From contig NZ_AP025028.1 of the NCBI RefSeq assembly GCF_003114835.2, positions 372,001 to 436,000 on the forward strand: a stretch of 64,000 bases of DNA, written 5' to 3'. Under the pieces are notes generated by a model. It saw only the letters and a list, made by a program, of their open reading frames with translations, had not been told where the DNA came from and ran no database searches. The position numbers were made by a program, and so were the translations under genes. Below, piece by piece: positions 1 to 7,583 of the stretch; the stretch's first letter is position 1, and the number at the start of each line of letters is the position of its first letter. The stretch is from Leptospira kobayashii (GTDB taxonomy: Bacteria > Spirochaetota > Leptospiria > Leptospirales > Leptospiraceae).

Positions 1-1
1 A

Positions 2-412
2 TTCGATCTTATCCTCCGGGATACTAAGAATCAAACAGATCCCATCCTCGCGTCTAAGTTGAATTTGGATTTTTCAAAATATGTTTTCTTTCTTGTCATT
101 GAATTCGAAAATCCCTATACCAAAAATCTTTTCGAACTTGGGGAAGTTTATTTGAATCATTCGATGGGAAAATTACTTATTTTTTATAATTACGATCATT
201 CGGGAGAGAATGAAAAAAACAATAAGAATGATTTTTCCGCCGGCAAGTCCATGCAATATGAATATTTCAATCTTACACCCAAACAACCGGTCTTCGATCA
301 GAACAGGAAAACAAGAAGATATATTTTACAGTTTGATAAAAATAAAATATTAGACCGGCCTAACTATCTCGACTTGAAAATGGCAAAAGACAAAATTAGA
401 TTTCAATTTTGA
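2..412 (+). CDS. Hypothetical protein, 5' end cut by window edge
   Basis: The reading frame is open from base 2 to the TGA at 410-412, so the start lies outside the window. A TTG at 59 is the first in-window start-like codon, but the residues before it (FDLILRDTKNQTDPILASK) continue the same protein-like composition, so I treat the gene as truncated. The visible 136 codons are rich in aromatic and charged residues, with no recognisable catalytic motif, signal peptide or membrane segment. I do not recognise the family. Its last bases overlap a possible small gene on the other strand. Confidence 0.6.
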   Translation, partial: FDLILRDTKNQTDPILASKLNLDFSKYVFFLVIEFENPYTKNLFELGEVYLNHSMGKLLIFYNYDHSGENEKNNKNDFSAGKSMQYEYFNLTPKQPVFDQNRKTRRYILQFDKNKILDRPNYLDLKMAKDKIRFQF

Positions 413-657
413 TCCGTTGTCGTGATTTGGTTTTCTTCGGTCATAGCAATGGATACGAATTCCACCAAACCTACGTTTGTTTTTATGCGACTGTCTTCTT
501 TCACGGAAGGTTTTTTCCCATTTGCGAAACGCGAGAGGAATATTTCCGGATCGGATTTCTGCCAGATGGCTTTGTTTGAATAACATAACGAAGACCTTAC
601 TATTTTTGGGCAGTTAGATTCGGATCCGGCAATCCCGATTCTACTGAGAAATGACAA
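403..657 (-). CDS. Small hypothetical protein (84 aa), tentative
   Basis: This is an 84-codon frame starting at TTG, with codon use like the surrounding real genes. It ends 10 bases inside the 3' end of the convergent partial gene. It has no clear Shine-Dalgarno, no signal peptide and no recognised domain. The C-terminal half (residues 30-84) reads like a normal soluble protein, while the first 30 residues are less convincing. It could be a remnant or a chance frame. Confidence 0.35.
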   Translation of the reverse strand: MSFLSRIGIAGSESNCPKIVRSSLCYSNKAIWQKSDPEIFLSRFANGKKPSVKEDSRIKTNVGLVEFVSIAMTEENQITTTDQN

Positions 658-845
658 AACCGCCGGCTAAAAGCCATCGTTTTCCGGGAATTTAACCTCA
701 AACAATCCAATATTTAAAATTTATTATAAATCAAATAAAAAGCCATTTGCATTTATGGAAAAAAGCGAAGGTAATTTGCTATAGATACTCAGTCTAAGAA
801 GATCATAGATGAAGATTTTGCAAGTGATACATAAAGGATGAAAGA

Positions 846-1031
846 TTGGCCAAAAATAACTATTCGTTTGAAAAACGTCAGAAAGATATAGCTAAGAAGA
901 AGAAACAGGAAGAAAAACGTCAAAAAAAGTTAAATAAACCTGCGACTCCGGGGGAAGAAAATCCCGAAACAACTTCGGAAGTTTCTGAAAATCCGGGAAC
1001 CGAAGAAAAAACAACGGAAGAAACTCCTTAA
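846..1031 (+). CDS. Small highly charged protein (61 aa)
   Basis: It starts at TTG (846) just after an AAAGGATG ribosome-binding stretch, giving MAKNNYSFEKRQKD. The first half is a Lys/Arg/Glu-rich helix (residues 7-32). The second half is Pro/Glu/Thr-rich and ends TTEETP, so the protein is probably a disordered-tailed, nucleic-acid- or ribosome-contacting small protein. Function is unknown. Good ribosome-binding site spacing and strongly biased composition support it being real. The 1032-1237 gap downstream holds no gene with a usable start. Confidence 0.7.
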   Translation: MAKNNYSFEKRQKDIAKKKKQEEKRQKKLNKPATPGEENPETTSEVSENPGTEEKTTEETP

Positions 1032-1237
1032 TTGCTCTCAGTCTAATTTCTGTTTCCGGAATCTTCCTGGGATTCCGACCGGGTTATGTATTTCTGGAGT
1101 ACCCCGTCCAGATTACATGGAAAAATGTAATGATTACCAAACTGGTTCCGATTGCATGAAACGTTCTGCAAGTCGGGTTGCGGTGTTGGGTCAGATAAAA
1201 TAGATTAAAATCGGAAAACTTTTCGAGCTTATGTTCG

Positions 1238-2116
1238 TTAGCTGACGTTAGATACCTCTTTGTTTCTTTTGATCAGAATTGCGGTAAAGATACCTGCTGT
1301 TTTAAACATAAATATACTGTAAACCGCCGCAGGTAACGCGAGTTCATAAGAACCCAAAAGAGAAATAGCTACATAGACGGCAAGAGTTCCGTTATGAATT
1401 CCCACTTCCATGGAAATCGCGATGGCTTCCTTGTCCCTTACTTTTGCCAACAAAGGAAGAATGTATCCGGTTGCCAGACTTAGAATATTAAATAGGTAAA
1501 CCGGTATGCCCACTTGGATCAATGCGTCCACAATCCTATGTTTTTCTTTTGCAATCGTAGCGGCAATGATCACGAACAAAAATATAAAAGAAAAAATCCG
1601 AACAGGTTTGTCCATTTTTTCCGCAAAGTTGGGAAAGTGTTTTTTTCCGAACATTCCGAATACAACCGGAATCAAAATAATAAAAAATACTTCGATCGTT
1701 TTTTGGAACTGAAGTCCTATCGATTGATTTCCATCCGAAAAATAACTAATGGAAAAGTTGACAATCAAAGGAAGAGTGACTGCGGCAAGTACGCTATTAA
1801 CTGCCGTTAGTGTGAGGTTGAGTGCTACATCACCTTTGGCGAAATGGGAAAAAAGATTGGCCGCGACTCCCCCGGGGCTTGCGGCAAGAATCATAACCCC
1901 GATCGAGAGTTCCGGAGATAATCCGAAAGCATGACAGATACCAAGGCCGAATAAAGGTAGAAGAAACATTTGGCAAACCAAACCGATCACTACCGATTTA
2001 GGAAAACGTACCACTCTGGCAAAATCCGCGACGGTAAGGGAGAGACCCAATCCGAACATGATCAGCGCAAGCGCTCCGGGAAGAAGATAAGTGACGAAAA
2101 AAGAAGTGGAACCCAT
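1238..2116 (-). CDS. Bile acid:sodium symporter (BASS) family transporter
   Basis: This is a 292-residue inner-membrane protein with about nine or ten hydrophobic helices. Family marks are visible: the ASPGGVAANLF stretch near residue 79 and EVGIHNGTLA near residue 237, which match the two crossover-helix motifs (ASPGG and EVG-x-[QH]-N) that form the Na+ and substrate site in BASS proteins. The start is ATG, preceded by AAGGAG. BASS members carry bile acids, pantoate, keto acids or other organic anions with Na+, and the substrate cannot be told from sequence. No operon partner is visible. Confidence 0.88.
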   Translation of the reverse strand: MGSTSFFVTYLLPGALALIMFGLGLSLTVADFARVVRFPKSVVIGLVCQMFLLPLFGLGICHAFGLSPELSIGVMILAASPGGVAANLFSHFAKGDVALNLTLTAVNSVLAAVTLPLIVNFSISYFSDGNQSIGLQFQKTIEVFFIILIPVVFGMFGKKHFPNFAEKMDKPVRIFSFIFLFVIIAATIAKEKHRIVDALIQVGIPVYLFNILSLATGYILPLLAKVRDKEAIAISMEVGIHNGTLAVYVAISLLGSYELALPAAVYSIFMFKTAGIFTAILIKRNKEVSNVS

Positions 2117-2445
2117 TGCAAACTCCTTATGAGAATAGAATTGGGATTCGATTTTAACTTGGGGAAAACTTGCCCGAATAGACTAAGTCTTTCTTTTTTT
2201 AAGTCAAGAACATTGATAACTTTATTTTGAAATTAAGGCGTAAGCTTCCTATAGTCTGATAGGCGGACTCGTGAGTGAAGTAGTAGTCGCTTTCCACAAT
2301 AGACAAATAGATAACTTTGCTTCGGGAAGGAACAATCTTTTTTACCGACACCCTCTCCTATTTATATAAGAGAGGGCGATTCCGAAAAATAATCTATCTT
2401 GAAAACGAAATATTTAAGTAACAAAAGTTAGCTTATGTTCTCCGG
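2117..2445. other. Intergenic region with one hairpin
   Basis: No supported gene lies in these 329 bases. The one structure seen is an inverted repeat, CCCTCTC at 2351-2357 with GAGAGGG at 2370-2376 around an AT-rich loop. It has no T-run on either side, so it is not a standard intrinsic terminator, though it could end transcription of the tail-collar gene on the minus strand. Confidence 0.4.
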
Positions 2446-3411
2446 TCAAGTTTTGATTAAAAAATAAACTCCCAGAGATTTGCCTCGTGTTTCGGGACCA
2501 ATGCGCGGAGTCCCATTTGAACCTGTTTCCAAAATGGTATCGGCAAAAAATCCGGTTAATTCCTGGGTTGTGGATTGATAATTACCGCCCCCTAATGCTA
2601 TGGATGCAGTTGAATTTGCTCCGACTACGCCATATCTAGAAACCTGAAAAATATGAGCTTGAAACTGATCCTCTGTAAGTTCACCGATTCCGATGGTAGG
2701 GTTATTCGTAAACCCGCTTGTTTGTCCGATTCCCCGTGGAACAAGTCCTTGTAAATTCGGAAGATTGAACGTGGTAGAACCGTCTCCGTTTCCATAAAAG
2801 TAGGTGGTCGCAGTGATTGTCCCACTCGGAGTTCCTGAAGCATCAAGGGGAGAATTTGAACTCATTGCGTCCGCTAAGGAACCATATAAACGAAACGTAG
2901 ACCCTGGAGTGACAACTCCGACAAAGTAAGGAAGATCTGCTGTAATTCCTGAAGGAAGGACTCCCGTTGATGAAAATTGAACCTGGCTTCCTGTGGTAAG
3001 TACGTTGGAAGTCCAAGTGACAACACAAGGAGATCCAAGGGCTATCGTCACCGTAGCACTTGCATTTGGCATGACTCCAAAAAGACTACTGTAAGTTGAT
3101 CGGGAAACTTCAGTGCCGTCGCAAAGCAAATACCCGCTTTGTGAAGAACTGACATGGGCGATGATGGTGCCAGGGAGAACAGATGTGCTACTTCCGACGG
3201 CAATCAGAGACCAACCCGTATTGCCTGACCCGGACGTCTTCAGATACAATGAGCCTGTCGCAGTATCGGTATATTCCGATCCCAGTACGGCTGTGAGTAC
3301 TCCTTCCGGGCTTCCCGAGCCATGTGTTTTGATTCTGCCGTCGATGAATCTTAGGTCATTCGGAGTCAGTATTTGCAGATAATCTGCCGTATTCCAGTGT
3401 ATTCCGCTCAT
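2446..3411 (-). CDS. Phage tail-collar domain protein (orphan tail-fibre-like)
   Basis: This 321-residue protein has a phage tail-collar fold signature. An N-terminal region is followed by GTIIAHVSSSQSGYLLCDG (about residues 81-99). After an insertion comes GNGDGSTTFNLPNLQGLVPRGIG (about 208-230), and the end is an 'R-G-K-S-x-G-V-Y-F-L-I-K-T' tail, as in many tail fibres. The insertion between the two halves (about 120-205, starting ALGSPCVVTWTSN) resembles a small beta domain also seen in tail proteins. No other phage gene is adjacent, so this is either a domesticated receptor-binding or adhesin-like protein or a prophage remnant. The start ATG is at 3409-3411 behind GGTGG. Confidence 0.75.
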   Translation of the reverse strand: MSGIHWNTADYLQILTPNDLRFIDGRIKTHGSGSPEGVLTAVLGSEYTDTATGSLYLKTSGSGNTGWSLIAVGSSTSVLPGTIIAHVSSSQSGYLLCDGTEVSRSTYSSLFGVMPNASATVTIALGSPCVVTWTSNVLTTGSQVQFSSTGVLPSGITADLPYFVGVVTPGSTFRLYGSLADAMSSNSPLDASGTPSGTITATTYFYGNGDGSTTFNLPNLQGLVPRGIGQTSGFTNNPTIGIGELTEDQFQAHIFQVSRYGVVGANSTASIALGGGNYQSTTQELTGFFADTILETGSNGTPRIGPETRGKSLGVYFLIKT

Positions 3412-3540
3412 TGTATTATTACCACCTATTGTTGGATTAGATGGTATTAATATAACTTGAAGTAAGGTGCAATTGAAAAATCAGGGTGTTTAAAAAAATT
3501 AGAATATCAGAATACAGGAATATTAAATTCGATGCCGGCC

Positions 3541-3610
3541 CGCGCCCCGGATCGCAACGGAAATCCTTCGCGTATGCGAAGATTGGAGTGTAGAGCCGGA
3601 AATGGCGCCC
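3541..3610 (+). repeat. Palindromic intergenic repeat, family 1 (copy A)
   Basis: It begins CGCGCCCCGGATC, contains GGAAATCCTTCGCG...CGAAGATTGGAG around a small hairpin and ends GCCGGAAATGGCGCCC. It shares the GGAAATCCTT/AAGATTGGAG core with the copies at 12067, 15849 and 26124. The whole 3412-3751 gap between the tail-collar and RND genes holds this repeat and no supported gene. Confidence 0.7.
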
Positions 3611-3751
3611 AAAAACCGGATTGGAAGTGAGAATGGCGGTGGTTGTGAAAATAGAATCTCCAACGGAAACCCGAGAAATGGGTTGTTAGTTGGAGGTTTT
3701 GTTCGAGGCTCAAGGCCTCTTCCCCGAAGGGAAAAGGCGGTCAGTTTGTTT

Positions 3752-6700
3752 TTACTTAGCGTCGGGGTTTGGAGAATTTCTTCTTACGAAATTGTTCAAT
3801 TTTTCTATATAGGAGAATGCGGCAGGTACCACAATCAGAGTGAGCAGTGTTGAAGAGATAACCCCGCCGATGAGCGCCACACCCATACTGGTTCTTTGTT
3901 TGGATGCTTCGTTCAAGCCGATCGCAATCGGTAAAAATCCGGCAACTAACGCGAAAGAGGTCATAAGAATCGGACGAAGTCTTTCTCTACCCGCTTCGAT
4001 GATCGCCGCCTTCATCTCCGTTCCTTGTTGGATCAACTGATTTGTAAAATCCACGAGCAAGATGGAGTTTTTGGTGGCGACACCAATTAACATGATGAGT
4101 GCGATCATGGAGAATAGGTTCATGGATTCGTTTGCGAGAAAGAGAGCGATGAAGGCACCGCATAACGCTAACGGTAAAACCAACATGATCGCAATCGGAG
4201 TGATGAAACTTTCATAAAGGGAAGAGAGAACGATGTATATGAATAAGATTCCCAGACCCATTGCAATCGCCATGGAAGAACCCAACTCTTTGAAGTTTTC
4301 CGCTTGTCCCAGATAATTAATCTTCACTTTCGGAGGAATAGGAAGTTCTGTCGAAGTGATCTTGGCAATCTCTTCCATCGCTCCTCCCATCCCCGGCCCG
4401 TCGGGAGCCATGTCTGCGTAGATTTCCAAAGATTGATTTCTGTTCAACCGGTTGATCGTAGCAAGACCGGTAGTCTCTTCGGAAGTGGCCACGTTTTTAA
4501 TCGGGATCATGATGTTGTTGAAGTTAGGAACGTAAGATTGATAGAAACTTTCTTTTAAGTTTCTTTGTCCTTCTTTGAGTCGGACCCGGATATCATACTC
4601 CACTCCGTTTTCTCTATACACGGCAGGAGTAGTTCCTTCAATCAGAGTTCTGAGTTCCATACCGATGGCAGAACCGGGAATTCCGAGAAGTACTTCTTTG
4701 GAACGATCCGGAATCACCCGGAATTCCGGTGATCCTGCTCTGTAACTTGTATCCACGTCTAACAGGGCTTTGGATTTTTTAAGTCTTTCTAAAAACTTCA
4801 AACCGTAATCCAAAACTTCCGCTCCATCTTGTCCGCTTACTACCACAACGAACGGTCTTTGCCCGCCACCAACGTTATCAATGTCTTTGACAATCGGTGT
4901 CGCGTAAGGATGAGTGATTGCCAATTCCTTTCTGAGTACGTCTTTGAATTGGCTTGTGTTTACCTTTCTTTGTTTGGAAGGGACCATTTCAACGAACATG
5001 GAAGTGGTTCGGTTTGTATTGAACATCGCTACTTGTTTCGTTTCTTTATGAGCGGAAATTTTTCCATACACTTCCTTTGCCACTTCCGCCATTTTTTCAA
5101 CGGAAGTGCCCGGAGGCATATCCAATGTAACCTGAAACTTTCCTTGGTCTTGTGCAGGTAAGAAAGTTTTCGGAACATACTTGGTGAGGAAAATACTGAA
5201 CACGAATAAAAACAGAGCGGCCGCGATGATTAAAATCGGAAACTTAAGAGTGAATACCAAAATCTTAGCATAAACATTTTCCAACCAGGATTGAAATCTG
5301 TTGAATACCCCGAGCACTTTCTCCAATCCGAAATTCAAAATATTTCCTATGATACGAAGAGGAGTCAGTATGAGATAAAATATTTGTGCAACCCGTCCTC
5401 GTTCCTTGGGAGCTATCGGGAAAGTTGACTGTTCTTCCTGGGCTTTTTTCTTGGACTTGGAATTGGCAGTTGCTTCCGCCGGAGAATGACTTCCTCCGTG
5501 GCCACCACCATGACTTGCAACGGCTCCTCCGAAGTAAGCGGAAAGCATCGGTGCGATGGTAAGTGCATCATACAATGAAATCAATAGGGCAAAACAAATG
5601 GTAAGTCCGAATTCCCGTAAGAACTGACCCACAACACCGCTGATAAATGCGATCGGCATAAACACCGCAATGACCGCCATAGTGGTTGCGATGACCGCAA
5701 GAGTTACTTCTTTGGTTCCGTCGATGGAGGCTTGCCTTGCCGTTTTTCCCATCTCTCTATGGCGGAAAATATTTTCCCTGACCACAATCGCATCGTCAAT
5801 GAGAAGACCTACCGCCAAACTCAAAGCGAGGAGTGTCATCACGTTTACCGTAAATCCCGCAATCGCCATCAGGATAAAAGCACCTAACAAAGAGTTCGGT
5901 AATGCAAGACCGGTGATCAATGTGGAACGGACGCTTCCCAAAAAGAGCAAAACAACGATGATAGTAAGAACGATACCGATGAAAATGGTTTCGTTTACGT
6001 CGTAAATGTTGTCTTCGATGGCAATGGAGTTATCGTTTGCAATGGCAAGAAAGAGGGAGCCTTGTCTGCGTTGCAGATCCTTATTGATTTCGGCCGCTCT
6101 CTTTTTGATATCCTTTGCAACCGCGACCGTGTTGGCACCGGACTGTTTGTAAACCAAAAGGAAGACCGCCTTATCTCCGTTAAAGTAAGCACGGGAAGCT
6201 TCGTCTTCCATCGTGTCCCTCACTTCTCCCAGTTGACCGATTTTGACCGGAACTTCGTTTCCGAAAAGTGATAGAGGGGTATCTCTGATTTCGTCGGGTG
6301 ATTTGAATTCATTGATGGTTCTGTAAACCAATTCTTTATCGGAACGACTTACCTTACCTGCAGGGATGTTGGTTCCGCCGGAAGCCAAACGATTGGAAAC
6401 CATGGAAGCCGAGATCATATGGGATTTCAATTTGTCCCGATCCAACTCTACATGGATTTCTCTTTTGCGGCCTCCGTAGATAGTGATGTTTCCCACGTCT
6501 TTTGTAGTAAGAAGAATCTGTTTGATCTCTTCGTTTGCAATATCATAAATTGCCGCTTCGGGAAGGTCGGCTTTTAAAGCTAAAATGATAATCGGTTGAT
6601 CCGCGGGATCAATTCTTCGGATGATAGGTTCTTTGGCATCATCGGGTAACTTTGGTTTTACGGCAGAAATTTTGTCCCGAACTTGCTGTTCCGCATATTT

Positions 6701-7003
6701 CACATCCGTTTCCATTGTGAATTCCACAACCACGGTTCCCAAACCTTCGTTACAGATGGATTTGATTCTTTTGACCCCGGAGATAGTGGATAATTCGTCT
6801 TCAACCGGTTTTGCAATGAGGGTTTCAATCTCGTTCGGTGCGGCTCCCGGATAAGGAACGGTGACTGTTACCACCGGAATTGTAATATTGGGGAATAAGT
6901 CGACTCCCAATTTGTTTAAGGACAGATAACCCGTAATCAGAATCAAAACGATGGTACAGGTAATGAAAATTGGTCTTTTTATCGAAAGCTCAGCAAAGCT
7001 CAT
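3752..7003 (-). CDS. RND efflux pump inner-membrane permease (HAE1/AcrB type)
   Basis: A proton-driven resistance-nodulation-division permease of 1083 residues when started at the ATG at 7003, which follows GGAGAATAAG. An in-frame upstream start would add 16 unlikely residues. It begins MSFAELSIKRPIF, with the usual first membrane helix and FPNITIPVVTV porter entry. The proton-relay helix has the paired aspartates in GLLIDDAIVVREN (near residue 400). Both halves of the AcrB repeat are present. An odd feature is a His/Gly-rich cytoplasmic linker (GGGHGGSHS, near residue 500) followed by a Lys-rich stretch. Normally a membrane-fusion protein and a TolC-like gene are adjacent; neither is here. 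Confidence 0.93.
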   Translation of the reverse strand: MSFAELSIKRPIFITCTIVLILITGYLSLNKLGVDLFPNITIPVVTVTVPYPGAAPNEIETLIAKPVEDELSTISGVKRIKSICNEGLGTVVVEFTMETDVKYAEQQVRDKISAVKPKLPDDAKEPIIRRIDPADQPIIILALKADLPEAAIYDIANEEIKQILLTTKDVGNITIYGGRKREIHVELDRDKLKSHMISASMVSNRLASGGTNIPAGKVSRSDKELVYRTINEFKSPDEIRDTPLSLFGNEVPVKIGQLGEVRDTMEDEASRAYFNGDKAVFLLVYKQSGANTVAVAKDIKKRAAEINKDLQRRQGSLFLAIANDNSIAIEDNIYDVNETIFIGIVLTIIVVLLFLGSVRSTLITGLALPNSLLGAFILMAIAGFTVNVMTLLALSLAVGLLIDDAIVVRENIFRHREMGKTARQASIDGTKEVTLAVIATTMAVIAVFMPIAFISGVVGQFLREFGLTICFALLISLYDALTIAPMLSAYFGGAVASHGGGHGGSHSPAEATANSKSKKKAQEEQSTFPIAPKERGRVAQIFYLILTPLRIIGNILNFGLEKVLGVFNRFQSWLENVYAKILVFTLKFPILIIAAALFLFVFSIFLTKYVPKTFLPAQDQGKFQVTLDMPPGTSVEKMAEVAKEVYGKISAHKETKQVAMFNTNRTTSMFVEMVPSKQRKVNTSQFKDVLRKELAITHPYATPIVKDIDNVGGGQRPFVVVVSGQDGAEVLDYGLKFLERLKKSKALLDVDTSYRAGSPEFRVIPDRSKEVLLGIPGSAIGMELRTLIEGTTPAVYRENGVEYDIRVRLKEGQRNLKESFYQSYVPNFNNIMIPIKNVATSEETTGLATINRLNRNQSLEIYADMAPDGPGMGGAMEEIAKITSTELPIPPKVKINYLGQAENFKELGSSMAIAMGLGILFIYIVLSSLYESFITPIAIMLVLPLALCGAFIALFLANESMNLFSMIALIMLIGVATKNSILLVDFTNQLIQQGTEMKAAIIEAGRERLRPILMTSFALVAGFLPIAIGLNEASKQRTSMGVALIGGVISSTLLTLIVVPAAFSYIEKLNNFVRRNSPNPDAK

Positions 7004-7054
7004 CTTATTCTCCAAAGGTCTAAAAACATAGTTTTCCCCGAGGCTCGGCAAGGC

Positions 7055-7090
7055 AAATAAAAATCAATGCTGACCAGGTGGTCAACTTTA
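7055..7090 (-). promoter_or_regulatory. Candidate promoter with overlapping operator for the RND gene
   Basis: On the minus strand TTGACC (a -35-like hexamer) begins the near-palindrome TTGACCACCTGGTCA (GACCA at 7072-7076, TGGTC at 7079-7083), about 70 bases upstream of the RND start. An AT-rich TTTTAT follows at about 17 bases. Such palindromes over the -35 are typical for TetR-family control of RND pumps, but no TetR gene is adjacent, so this is inference. Confidence 0.35.
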
Positions 7091-7129
7091 AACAGATCTT
7101 TGATCGGTTCTTTAATGGGGGCGAGTGTA

Positions 7130-7500
7130 TTAGACTGTAAAAAAAGCGGGATTGGAAGAAATTTTCCGATAGTGTGCCGTAAAACTTATGTTTAATGATG
7201 CATTCGGATCACGAATGTTTTGCAGTTTGACATAATGGTCCGGATCTTTTAGTGATTGTCCGAACTTTCGGAATCGTGCGAAGCCGGATGTGATGTAACT
7301 TTTCGTGATTTGCGGAAAATAATCATCGGGCATTTTGCCAGAGGTCCGATTGCAATCGTAGAAGCACCGGGATTGAGAGAGCGAACGGCTCCCGGCCAAG
7401 TTCGAATGATATCTGTTAGTATTTCGTGATCGTAAGACGCAGGCGAATGTTTCAGCTCGAAGGAAAGATATTTCCAGTTTAACTTGACATTGTTTTCTTA
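7130..7500 (-). pseudogene. Possible decayed gene with a frameshift
   Basis: Two minus-strand frames read as good protein on either side of about 7335. The upstream part (about 7300-7500, NVKLNWKYLSFELKHSP...) lacks a start codon after a TAA. The downstream part (MPDDYFPQITKSYITSGFARF... to NPAFFTV) runs to a TAA at 7130. Joined by one frameshift they would give about 120 residues of normal composition. I do not recognise the family. It fills most of the 580-base gap between the RND gene and the next gene. Confidence 0.3.
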
Positions 7501-7583
7501 GCGACGGATTTTTCCTATTGACATAGGACGTTTTGTCCGGTGCATCATCGGGACAAGCAAGGTATTGTTCCATCTGGGGAAAT

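Noticed and set aside
1032..1237. Possible small gene after 846-1031
   Set aside because: Two frames look partly protein-like but neither has a usable start codon or ribosome-binding site.
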